From: Bradyrhizobium sp. WBAH42
GTDB lineage: Bacteria; Pseudomonadota; Alphaproteobacteria; Rhizobiales; Xanthobacteraceae
NCBI RefSeq assembly: GCF_024585265.1
Contig: NZ_CP036533.1
Coordinates: 2,179,001 to 2,243,000, forward strand
Length of the DNA: 64,000 nt
Direction: 5' to 3'
A model generated the notes under the pieces. It did no database searches, was not told the origin of the DNA, and saw only the letters and a program-made list of their open reading frames with translations. The translations under genes and the position numbers were made by a program. Below, in pieces: positions 56,224 to 64,000 of the stretch (the stretch's first letter is position 1; the number at the start of each line of letters is the position of its first letter).

Positions 56224-57017
56224 CTACGCGGGCTTCACGTGCCGTGGAATCTTCGCGTGATCACGGCGACAGAGAACATCAGCAAGGGCAACAAGCGCTC
56301 TTGAATGAGGCGTGATCGCCCAGGTAGCGGGCCAACCCGTCGCCAACCTGGACATATCCTGGGGCGGCAAGGTGGAAGCTAGTCTTGCCAGCGGGCACGA
56401 GGCGTCGAACCACGCGTCCAATTGCTCGGCCTGGGCGGGCTCAAGGCGCATCTCGCTCCCGCCCGCCATGATCGCGCGGAACTGATCCAACAGGTCTTCG
56501 CGCGCATTGGCGACGACCCTGCGGTAAGCGCATCCCACTCCTGTCCGTCTTGGGGGACCTCGCTCGCAGGCCCGATGCGTCGGATGTAGTATGAGTTCTG
56601 TTTAATGACACCGCCGTTCGGCCCGTCCCTTGTCGATCGGATGGGGACTCGATGTCCGCCTGGAACGACTATGATCGGGTAGCTGAGGCCGTCCGGCCCC
56701 ACCTGAATTGAAATGTCGCAATGAATTTTGGGATCGCAGAATTTGCTGACGATGGAGTTCACCGCGTCAGTATTGAATGCGCTCAGGCTGGCGGGTCGCC
56801 CGCTGGCCGGTCCTGATCCTGTGTCGGTTTTCTCAAATCCGATTAGGACAAAGCCGCCGCCACGATTGGCAAGGGCGATGATTGCCTTCGCGAGAAGGGC
56901 TTTGTGTTCGTTGTTGTTGGTGATGTCGAACCAAGACTTAAGCTCGACATTCAGCGTTTCTCTGGGCTCGACCAGCAAGTCAGCCAGGCGGCGTTCATCG
57001 GGACTCGGTGATTTCAT
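56224..57017 (-). pseudogene. Schlafen/AlbA_2-domain gene, frameshifted
   Basis: The first ~165 codons encode an AlbA_2 (Schlafen AAA_4-like) domain: LNVELKSWFDITNNNEHKALLAKAIIALANRGGGFVLIGFE and GVIKQNSYYIRRIGPASEVPQ. Near 56525 the frame breaks. The in-phase reading turns into Ser/Arg-rich nonsense, while the neighbouring frame continues naturally as RRVVANAREDLLDQFRAIM and MRLEPAQAEQLDAWFDAS to a stop at 56224. One missing base explains this. Either the gene is decayed or the assembly has an error. It lies 146 bases upstream of the caspase-helicase gene, same strand. Confidence 0.75.
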
Positions 57018-57262
57018 GGCGTGTGACCATAAGGACGGCCGAGGAGAACAACAACAGAACTTTCACGACGCTCGGCTTCTCCACGGTCCGGCAGGCGAAG
57101 AACTGGCTCGGCGAACGGCTGGACGCGACCAAGCGGTCTCAGGTTATGTTCATGGACCGAGACGACATCCTGAATCTGTTCATAATCAACAGCCTGCCGC
57201 TGCCCAGGGGCGCGCTCCAGCCGCGGGAGTTCGGACACATGGACGATGACCTCCCATTCTAG
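57008..57262 (+). CDS. Small hypothetical protein (84 residues)
   Basis: A soluble protein beginning MISWRVTIRTAEENNNRTFTTLGFSTVRQAKNWL, with a GTG start at 57008 that overlaps by ten bases the start of the divergent AlbA_2 gene. Composition is normal, with mixed helix and strand, and there is no ribosome binding site. I do not recognise it. The overlap and poor initiation leave doubt whether it is expressed from this start. Confidence 0.4.
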   Translation: MISWRVTIRTAEENNNRTFTTLGFSTVRQAKNWLGERLDATKRSQVMFMDRDDILNLFIINSLPLPRGALQPREFGHMDDDLPF

Positions 57263-57728
57263 TGGGCCGCTCGGCCCGCTTAATGGACGAGTAAGGCGAA
57301 GCGCTTCTGCATCCCTCACCGCCGCGCGTGTGATATCATCCTCGAAGGTCGATCCGTCGCGGGACGCACTGTCTGATGAAATCCATCAAGCCCTGTATTT
57401 TCGTCGACTATTCCATAACACTCGATTTGCGAATCTGCCGTGTCGGCGCCCGATAGACAAGTCGCAGGTTCCGCTCATTAGAAATGTCATCGGTGAGAGG
57501 TAGCCAGGCTCGGCTGATCGCCCTTTGTTCGACCCGCCGGAGGCGCGGTCGATGGTCGGGACGCCCTTCGTCCCGACGCCTTCCGGCGCGCCCCCGCGCG
57601 TAGGAGCGGTCAAGGATCGAAGACCGCCGGAGGCGGCGGCCCAAAGGCCGTCCTTGACGGCTCCGAGCACGGTGGCACAAGGACCAGCGCTGGCCACGAG
57701 AGGCCGTCAGCCGACCCGGAATAGATTC
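57263..57728. repeat. Intergenic region with two hairpins
   Basis: No gene is supported in this 466-base stretch. It contains a perfect 9-bp hairpin, GTCGGGACG (57555-57563) with CGTCCCGAC (57569-57577). It also has a larger near-perfect one, GGAGCGGTCAAGGA (57603-57616) with TCCTTGACGGCTCC (57651-57664), 13 of 14 paired, enclosing a CCGCCGGAGGCGGCGG dyad. These look like dispersed palindromic elements. The adjacent truncated gene begins just after them, so one may mark a rearrangement junction. Confidence 0.55.
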
Positions 57729-58516
57729 TTGCCCTGACCGCGGACCCCAGCAGATTGCGGCTCTCCAAATCGCAAAAGGGATGTGCGACGCTGGCTCAGC
57801 GCTTGCGGTCATGGGTAACCACGAGTTCAACGCACTAGGATGGGCCGAGCCAGATGGGAGCGGAGGCTTTCTCCGGCCTCACACGGAAAAGAACGCTCAC
57901 CAGCACAAGGAATTCCTGAGGCAGATCGAAGAGGGCTCAACAGCTCACGCGCAAGCGCTCGAGTGGTTTAGAACCCTCCCAGTATGGATCGATCTTCCGG
58001 GATTGCGAGTCGTCCATGCTTGTTGGAGCGAATCCGCCCAAGAAAAGCTGTCTAGCTGTCTGGACGCCGCCAATCGGTTTACTCCGGAGGGCCTGCAAGA
58101 AGCTAGTCGACGCGGCTCGATGGCCTACAGCGCTGCGGAGGTTCTGTTGAAGGGGCCAGAATTGCTTCTTCCAGATGGACGTTCGTTCTTCGACAAGGAT
58201 GGTCACGAGCGCCGTGAAGTTCGCATTCGCTGGTGGGATCGTAAGGCTTTAACGTTTCGGGACGCCGCACTTGGGATGGAGGGTGAAGAGGCGAGTCTGC
58301 CTGAACTGCCGATACCGACCGCGTATCACTACTGGAAAAACAAGCCGGTTTTCTTCGGTCACTATTGGCTGCAAGGCACGCCAGCTCTCGCTAGCGACTA
58401 TGCTGCCTGTCTAGATTTCAGTGTCGCAAAAGGCGGCTTCTTTGAGGCGGCCGTTCTTACATTGTTGGAGAACTGTTCGCTCGGGGAGTGTTGCGACGCG
58501 TCTAGGTCGAGGGGTA
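57729..58516 (+). pseudogene. Metallophosphoesterase (PrpE-like), truncated at the 5' end and interrupted by an IS21 element
   Basis: The recognisable coding begins at about 57729 as CPDRGPQQIAALQIAKGMCDAGSALAVMGNHEFNALGW, the middle of a calcineurin-type phosphoesterase. The normal upstream GDIHG and GDLIDRGP motifs are missing or damaged. It continues through RVVHACWSES and KPVFFGHYWLQGTPA, then ACLDFSVAKGG. It is cut at 58516 by the IS. Removing the IS and one target copy, the frame runs about 30 codons more to a stop at 61325, with no family match. It cannot encode a functional enzyme as it stands. Confidence 0.75.
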
Positions 58517-58659
58517 CCCCGTGGGTCGGTCAAAATCCCCCGGGTATGGTCACTTGAAACTCCCCCACCTGATGTTCACCGTCAGCGCCGCTGAACAGCG
58601 GTAGCCGGTCAGGCAGGACGTTTATTTTCGGTCCCTTTAGCCAGCAAGGGGCCGGGGAG

Positions 58660-60407
58660 TTGAACGTCTTGAAGCCACACCTGCAAAGCACGGTATTTAC
58701 GCTACTCGATCGCAACGCCAGCCAGCGCGAGATCCACAGGCTGACGGGGATCGATCGCAAGACGATCCGGCGTTACCGGGCGCTGCGGGCCGGTGCGGAG
58801 GCAAATTCCCCCGGGGAAGCGACCACCGGCCCGGTGAGCATGGACGGCCAAATTCCTCCACCCCGACCACCGGCTTCTGGGGCATCAGGAGCGACGGTCA
58901 CCAGCAGCCTGGCCCGTTCGGCTTGCGAACCGCATCGGACGTGGATCGAAGAACAGGTCCGCCTGAAGCGGAATGCGCAGGCGATTTACCAGGACCTTGT
59001 CGATCATTTTGGCTTTCCGTCCAGCTACCAGAGCGTCAAGCGGTTTGTGCGCACGTTGCGACACAGCGATCCCGAGCAGTTTGATCGACTTGAGTTCCTG
59101 CCCGGCGAGGAGGCCCAGGTCGACTACGGCGAGGGCGCTCTGACGATTGATCCCAGGAGCGGCCGGTACCGCCGTCCCCGCCTGTTCGTGATGACGCTGC
59201 GCTACTCGCGGCGCAGCTTCCGGCGGGTGGTCTGGAAGTCCAGCCAACACGTCTGGGCGCAGCTCCACGAAGAGGCGTTCCGGTATTTTTTGGCGGGGTC
59301 CCCAGCTATGTCGTGCTCGACAATCTGAAGGAAGGCGTCCTCAAGCCGGATTTGTACGAGCCCGAGCTCAACCCGATTTACAGCGCGATGCTGGCTCATT
59401 ACGCCGTGGTCGCCGATCCCGCGCGTGTGGCCGATCCCAATCGGAAAGGATGCGTCGAGAGTGCGATTCAACATACCCAGGGCACCGCGCTGGCCGGACG
59501 GCGCTTCGAGACACTGGAAGCCCAGAACGAGTTCTTGAGGCACTGGGAGGAGAATTGGGCCTCCAAGCGCATCCACGGCAGCACGCGTCGTCAGGTCGAG
59601 GCGATGTTCCAGGAGGAGAAGCCACACCTGCGGCCGTTGCCAGTGGCTGCCTTCCGCATCTTCACCGAGGTCGTTCGGACCGTCTGCGACGATACCACCG
59701 TGCGTGTTGATAGCAGCTATTACGCCGCGCGGCCTGCGCCCATCGGCAGTCAGGTCGTGGTGCGGATCTACGCCTCCACGATCGAGATCCGTGATCGCCA
59801 CACCCATGCGCTGCTGCGTGTTCATCCCCGGATGACGCACTCCGGTTCTGTCGTCCTGCCGACCAGCGAACGGCCGTTCAATCCGTCGCGGCAAACCGCC
59901 GTGCTGCTGGCGAGCGCCGAGCGCATCGGGCCGCAGACCAGGGCGCTGTGCCAGCAAGTGTTCGACACCGAGGGGCGCCCCGGACAGCGCGCGATGTGGG
60001 GCATTGTCGGGCTGGGCCGGAAGTATCCGGCACGGCTGGTCGAGCAAGCCTGCGCGCACGCCGTCGAGAACCGCATCTACCGCTACAAGCACGTGCGTGC
60101 GACCGTCGAGCGGTTGTTCGAACAGGCGATCGCGCAGGTTGGAGCGACGCCACAGCCGGCATCGTCGCTCACCCAGGATCATCCGCTGATCCGCGCTCCA
60201 GCCGAATACGGCGATCTCTTCAGCCGTGCCGTGCGGCACGATGCCGGCGACAATGGCCGGCAGGCCGAGGCTCACGGCGACCGCACCCCTGCAACCCGCG
60301 CTCGTGGCGCCTGCGCAACCCCGGCCAGCTCCGGCGCCACGAGCGCTCCCGCGGCTTCTCACCTCACACTGGAGACCAAACCACATGATGACCATGCCGG
60401 AAATTGA
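58660..60407 (+). CDS. istA: IS21-family transposase IstA, split by a -1 frame break
   Basis: Two overlapping frames together encode one DDE transposase. The first (58660-59328) has a helix-turn-helix (RNASQREIHRLTGIDRKTIRRY) and the first catalytic Asp in EEAQVDYGEGAL. The second (from 59313) supplies VVLDNLKEGVL (second Asp) and KGCVESAIQHTQG (Glu). The break lies at a T6 run, 59286-59291 (A TTT TTT G), and a -1 slip there joins the frames as FRYFFGGVPSYVVLDN. It may be a programmed frameshift or a one-base mutation. IstA binds the IS ends and cuts and joins DNA. The start is TTG. Confidence 0.8.
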
Positions 60408-61152
60408 GCGTTGCCTGCGACAGCTGCGCCTGTCGGGCGTTCGCGACACGCTGCAGACGCGCGTGCTGCAGGCGCAGGGCGCCAACCAGCCATTCCTCGA
60501 GACCTTCTCGCTGATCCTGCAGGACGAACTGGACCGTCGTCAGTCCCGCCTTATCGAGCGACGATACCAGCAATCCGGGCTCGACGAAAAACTGACGCTC
60601 GCCGAGTTCGACTGGACCTTCAATCCCAGATTGCCGCGCCAGACTTGCTTCCAGCTCCACACCCTGGCGTTCATTGCCGCCGGCGAAAACGCGCTGCTTG
60701 TCGGCAAACCTGGCACCGGGAAGTCCTACATCGCCAAGGCGATTGCCTATCAGGCGATCCTGCAAAGCCACAAGGTCCAGTATCTTGAGACCGACGACTT
60801 CTTCCACCGCTACGCCATGAACTCCCCGGCACAACGCGAGGTCCGGCTGCGAACCATTATCGACTACGATCTCCTCGTGCTGGACGATCTGTTCCTCGCA
60901 CGCGCCATCCCTGACGACGCCGGCGCATTGCTGCAGACCCTGATCCATCAGCGCTACAAACTGCGCCGCAGCGTCATCGTTACCTCCAATCGCGTCGTGC
61001 AGGACTGGGGGACATACCTGGGGGACAACACCATGAGCACGACGATCCTCGATCGCCTGATGCATCATTGCCATCTGCTTGAGTTCGACGGACGCAGCTA
61101 TCGGCTCAAAGAGGCCGCTGAAACTCTTGCCCGGGAAACAAAGGCAAACTAA
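60385..61152 (+). CDS. istB: IS21-family helper ATPase IstB
   Basis: A 255-residue AAA+ ATPase. Walker A is LVGKPGTGKSYIAKA, Walker B is YDLLVLDDLFLA, with sensor I IVTSNRVVQDW. It helps IstA by remodelling target DNA. The ATG at 60385 overlaps the istA stop (60405-60407), a typical coupled arrangement, and has GGAGACC upstream. Open frame further upstream is Pro/Ala-rich and is discounted. The protein looks intact. Confidence 0.9.
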   Translation: MMTMPEIERCLRQLRLSGVRDTLQTRVLQAQGANQPFLETFSLILQDELDRRQSRLIERRYQQSGLDEKLTLAEFDWTFNPRLPRQTCFQLHTLAFIAAGENALLVGKPGTGKSYIAKAIAYQAILQSHKVQYLETDDFFHRYAMNSPAQREVRLRTIIDYDLLVLDDLFLARAIPDDAGALLQTLIHQRYKLRRSVIVTSNRVVQDWGTYLGDNTMSTTILDRLMHHCHLLEFDGRSYRLKEAAETLARETKAN

Positions 61153-61236
61153 CAATCACCATGTCCTGCCTCGCGGGTGGAGGAATTTGACTGACCATAC
61201 CCGGAGGAATTTGAAGTGACCCGCGGGGGAGGGGTA

Positions 61237-61759
61237 AGCCACGGGTCCTTCCGGCCTTTAGATCGCTCGCGGGTAATTCACACCCCGGCACCACGGTAGC
61301 TGAAAGCGCTGAAAAGTTAGGTTGACAAGGTTGACGAGGTTGACAGTCAGGTTGACAGGGAGGAGGTGTTCGAAAGTTTAGGTGAGGCCTTCTCAGGACC
61401 AGTCTCCCTGATTCACATGCAAAAAGCTGGGATTAGACCAAAAAGCCAACTTTCGTCGAAACCGGATCTACAACGATGATTCTGCCATCCGTTTGATTGT
61501 TCGCCGGAAGGCGCTCGCTGGCGATACCGCCCCCAAGAAAAAATCCATAATCATTGCGCGATAAGTCCGGCGGGGTACAATTGGTGAGAACGCTGTAAGC
61601 TTTCCTACCACGGATTCTCTGTCGTGGATCTTGGGGTTGAGAAAGAGCGTTTCAACTCTTTCGCATTAGCTTTGTTGACGAGGTCCGTGTAAATAGAGGA
61701 CGGCGCCGGTTGCGGTACGTCGTCCCCATGTCTTTTCGGTCTCCGATTGGAGTTGTCCG
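61237..61759. other. Intergenic region with GGTTGAC direct repeats and coding-like remnant
   Basis: After the IS the split gene's frame runs to a stop at 61325. Four copies of GGTTGAC then occur at 61320, 61329, 61338 and 61350. A frame from 61321 to 61479 reads VDKVDEVDSQVDREEVFESLG and further, but it follows a TAG directly and has no start codon, so it may be a fragment of a lost gene. The rest (61480-61759) is AT-richer with no clear feature. Confidence 0.4.
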
Positions 61760-62524
61760 TTGCTCGGCAGGAAGCTCGGAAGCAGGCAGCGAGAGAGCGT
61801 GCACCAAGCGACCGAAATTCTTCTTGATCGCCTTGTGCAATTCAAGCTCGCGTATGAAACGACCAGCTTCCTCCTTCAACGAGCAAAAGCTTCTTGGGCG
61901 AGTGTAGAAAATGAGTTCGAGGCGGGTGCTCCAACTGAAGCTACCGGGATAGTTGCCAACCGCGATAGCCTTCAGGAAGAATCACATAGGCGGTTTGAAA
62001 TTCGAAGCCGCGTTGGCTCTGACACGGTATTTTCGTCGTTGAGCGATATGCCGCTAGAGCCGGCTGCCATCAGCTATGTGTTCACGCAGTTGGAGCTCTA
62101 TGGAGACTTTGTAGTGTCAGTGATCAACAAAAGCTTCTTTGCTGCAAGGAATTCTCCAAAGAATTGGCATAGCAGAATTCACGGCGATACGGACATTAGA
62201 GACGCGGCAAAATTGTTGCGAATGCGGAGCGCATTGGCCGCCCCGTTCCGTATGGAGGTAGACGATATTCCAATGTTTACCGTTGCAGAGGTTATTGAAC
62301 TGAAGCGCGTCAGGAATGAGTTCGCACATGAGGGACGTTCGAGCGCAAATTTCGATGTTCTATTCTCTTACGCGGCGGACCTGATTTGCCAGATACACTT
62401 CTGGGTCCTGGACGATGAGGAAATGATCATACGTTGGCCGTTTCGCGACGAGTCTGAGGAGGTCGATGATGCAAGGGAACTAAATGCCATGATCAAGGAG
62501 ATGAAGCAGCGGGGTGAATGGTAG
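61760..62524 (+). CDS. Hypothetical protein with HEPN-like RNEFAH motif
   Basis: About 254 residues, mainly helical. The C-terminal part has the segment FTVAEVIELKRVRNEFAHEGRSS, in which RNEFAH fits the Rx4-6H signature of HEPN RNase domains. FVVSVINKSFFAARNSPKNWHS and an acidic C-terminus (DDEEMIIRWPFRDESEEVDD) surround it. HEPN proteins are frequent in defence and toxin loci. The listed TTG start (61760) is uncertain. Codon usage is less GC-biased than core genes here, which suggests acquisition. Confidence 0.5.
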   Translation: MLGRKLGSRQRESVHQATEILLDRLVQFKLAYETTSFLLQRAKASWASVENEFEAGAPTEATGIVANRDSLQEESHRRFEIRSRVGSDTVFSSLSDMPLEPAAISYVFTQLELYGDFVVSVINKSFFAARNSPKNWHSRIHGDTDIRDAAKLLRMRSALAAPFRMEVDDIPMFTVAEVIELKRVRNEFAHEGRSSANFDVLFSYAADLICQIHFWVLDDEEMIIRWPFRDESEEVDDARELNAMIKEMKQRGEW

Positions 62525-62711
62525 TTGCCGGCCAGTCGCTTCTCCATGATCAGCATATGAGTGCGGCGAAACTCGGCCGCTGGCAGAGTTCTTCCATAAC
62601 ATCTCATTTGGGAAAAGTGGCCTCGTTTATTACTGTATGCCCATACTCCGCGATCGACAAATCGTGCGAGCAGGCTTTGCGGTTTTATTGAGAGCAGGAG
62701 CCCTTTAGCTC

Positions 62712-63716
62712 CTATGTTGGAGGTAACAAACTAATCCGCTTCCGAAAATCGCGCAGATAGGCCCTGGCGACTGCTGAATGAGGCGAAGTTGGCGCGGCCA
62801 GTGATTGCATCTGATCCAGTATGCGACGCTGAAGTCGCTCGAGACGATCTGTTGCTCCAGCAAGTTCCGGTCGCGCAACCGTAACGTTAACCGCCGCGAG
62901 ATCGCGAGACACCTCGCTGATGTCCAGAAATACGCTTTCGAGGAATCGAAGCTGCTGCAGCAGGCGCGCACGTTCCTGAACGAGGCGCAAACGATTCAGG
63001 CCGTAGACCTGAATCGAAACGGCTCCACGGATACTTACCCCTGCAGCCGCGGCGTGGTTGACAACAGCAGTAGTGTCCTCATCCGCTGCTGGCAAAACGG
63101 GGGCCGCTTGGGTTGCCCTGAGAACCGAAGCTGGATAGACGAGCCCCGCCGAACTGTCCCCGTGCACCCAATAGGCAAGGTGCTCGTCCGGTTCATCACG
63201 TGTAGGATCTAGAAGCAGCGGCTGCTCGGTAACCAAATCGTCTGGCTCATGCAAGGCTCGAGCGCCGAGCACCGGGAAGCTGTCCTGTTTCCCAGTTTGC
63301 ATTGCCTCATAGAGCACGGTCAGGGTTGCGGAGACGACTGGCGCGACTTGCTTCCGGCGGCGATTGCAATCAAGGCAGCTTGGAAGAAGGTTGGCCCAGT
63401 CGGCTGCTAGCCACCAGTAACCTGGATGGTTCGGTTCGCCCTCCACTCGGCCCTTCGGTCGATAATGTTCGACGTCAACGGGCGCTTGAAAAGCGTAGCG
63501 CGATTCGCAATACGCACATTTGCCGTGAAACAGCTCTTCCAGTCGTTTCTTTACGTTTTCGGCTTTGTACGCCTGAAATGGGAATGGCTTTCGTTTCACA
63601 TTTGGAGGAAGTACCTCCGCGATATGAGCGCGAACACGTTCAAGCTCCGTCCCTTTTTTGTTCCGCGCGCTTAGAGCTGCTGGCGGTGGCTTGTTTCCTC
63701 TCGGGACCTTGCGCAA
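62712..63716 (-). CDS. HNH nuclease, PtuB-like (Septu/retron-associated type)
   Basis: A 334-residue protein with an HNH core: HGKCAYCESRYAFQAPVDVEHYRPKGRV (CxxC and the catalytic DxEHYRPK), then HPGYWWLAADWANLLPSCLDCNRRRK (second CxxC). This is the pattern of PtuB-type nucleases, which act with an ATPase partner in Septu and some retron systems. The start is TTG at 63716, right after the upstream gene's TAG (63718-63720) with GGAG ten bases before, so translation is coupled to that partner. A long helical C-terminal half (from ~170) follows. The partner itself is mostly outside the window. Confidence 0.75.
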   Translation of the reverse strand: MRKVPRGNKPPPAALSARNKKGTELERVRAHIAEVLPPNVKRKPFPFQAYKAENVKKRLEELFHGKCAYCESRYAFQAPVDVEHYRPKGRVEGEPNHPGYWWLAADWANLLPSCLDCNRRRKQVAPVVSATLTVLYEAMQTGKQDSFPVLGARALHEPDDLVTEQPLLLDPTRDEPDEHLAYWVHGDSSAGLVYPASVLRATQAAPVLPAADEDTTAVVNHAAAAGVSIRGAVSIQVYGLNRLRLVQERARLLQQLRFLESVFLDISEVSRDLAAVNVTVARPELAGATDRLERLQRRILDQMQSLAAPTSPHSAVARAYLRDFRKRISLLPPT

Positions 63717-63717
63717 G

Positions 63718-64000
63718 CTAATAGGACTCCAAAGCTTTCACGATAAACTCCCTCGTTTCGGCTTTGAGAGTTTCGAGCTGAGAAGATCGGAGAGTGCGTC
63801 GCCGTTTAATGTAGGTAAAGACCGCCTCCTCGACCAAACGTTGCACCTCTGACGAACCCAGCGGAAGCGCATCGGCAACCTCTCTGCGGAGACTCGTGAG
63901 CGTAATCTGTTCAGAATCGGTGAGCCTTTCACCATTCGCTTCACGTGCAATCAAGTCTCCGAGTTTAGCAAGATTGAGTTCGGCCGCCGGCGAGTCGGTG
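63718..64000 (-). CDS. C-terminal part of an unknown protein, cut by the window edge (possible Septu-type ATPase)
   Basis: The last 93 codons of a gene that enters from beyond 64000 encode LAKLGDLIAREANGERLTDSEQITLTS and EVADALPLGSSEVQRLVEEAVFTYIKRRRTLRSSQLE, ending KALESY. It is helical and charged, with no catalytic motif in view. Its stop lies two bases from the start of the PtuB-like nuclease. In Septu-like loci the upstream gene is an ABC/AAA ATPase (PtuA), so that is the expected identity, but nothing visible proves it. Confidence 0.5.
   Translation of the reverse strand, partial: TDSPAAELNLAKLGDLIAREANGERLTDSEQITLTSLRREVADALPLGSSEVQRLVEEAVFTYIKRRRTLRSSQLETLKAETREFIVKALESY

Larger units (their letters stand above)
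58517..61228 (+). mobile_element. IS21-family insertion sequence, 2,712 bp
   Basis: The ends are inverted repeats: the left begins CCCCGTGGGTC and the reverse complement of the right begins CCCCGCGGGTC, and both share an internal TCCnCCGGGTATGGTCA block. An 8-bp direct repeat GAGGGGTA flanks it at 58509-58516 and 61229-61236, as expected for IS21 target duplications. It carries istA (58660-60407, with a frame break) and istB (60385-61152). The insertion split a metallophosphoesterase remnant. The preserved duplication suggests a fairly recent event. Confidence 0.85.

Overview
This is a GC-rich alphaproteobacterial chromosome segment, most like Bradyrhizobium or a close relative. The evidence is an NdvA-type glucan exporter, a PhyR-NepR-EcfG general stress cassette, a LivHMGF cluster carrying its own acyl-CoA synthetase, cyclic-nucleotide signalling proteins, and palindromic intergenic repeats typical of rhizobial genomes. 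All functions are read from motifs in the translated sequence and no database search was possible.

Positions 1-50,400 look like ordinary chromosome. In order they hold: a truncated D-Ala-D-Ala carboxypeptidase, an NdvA-like exporter and an NMT1-type binding protein (1-3,430); small secreted proteins, a HisE-like pyrophosphohydrolase, a DedA-like membrane protein and aspartase (3,654-7,201); two nitronate monooxygenase-like proteins and a thioesterase (7,469-10,645); envelope-associated hypotheticals, a GMC oxidoreductase and a winged-helix/TPR regulator (10,780-15,920); a PcaB/PurB-type lyase, an M29 aminopeptidase, a cupin, an amidohydrolase and an MBL-fold protein (16,243-23,117); an AbrB/PIN toxin-antitoxin pair and an ABC-2 exporter (23,183-26,178); and a livHMGF - acyl-CoA synthetase - binding protein operon (26,443-33,210).

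The region 34,701-46,822 looks like a surface-adhesion module. A periplasmic transglutaminase-like cysteine protease (LapG/BTLCP family) is divergent from a 2,796-residue repeat adhesin with a FecR-like region, VCBS-like repeats, a beta-helix passenger and an RTX-like C-terminus. A CHASE2-adenylate cyclase follows. The stress cassette sits at 47,763-49,582: phyR diverges from nepR-ecfG, with a likely EcfG-type promoter before phyR.

A 46-base 3' fragment of an initiator tRNA-Met lies at 50,507-50,552, and the gene content changes beyond it. The right 13 kb is accessory DNA. Its main feature is a minus-strand operon that I read as a candidate, possibly undescribed, defence system: a caspase-like protease fused to a Ski2/Hel308-like helicase, then an HNH protein with a gp25-like segment, then a zinc-ribbon/DUF4145 protein. 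A frameshifted Schlafen/AlbA_2 gene precedes it. Further right are a truncated metallophosphoesterase cut by an IS21-family element (8-bp target duplication; istA split at a T6 run), a HEPN-like gene, and a PtuB-like HNH nuclease coupled to a gene running off the window.
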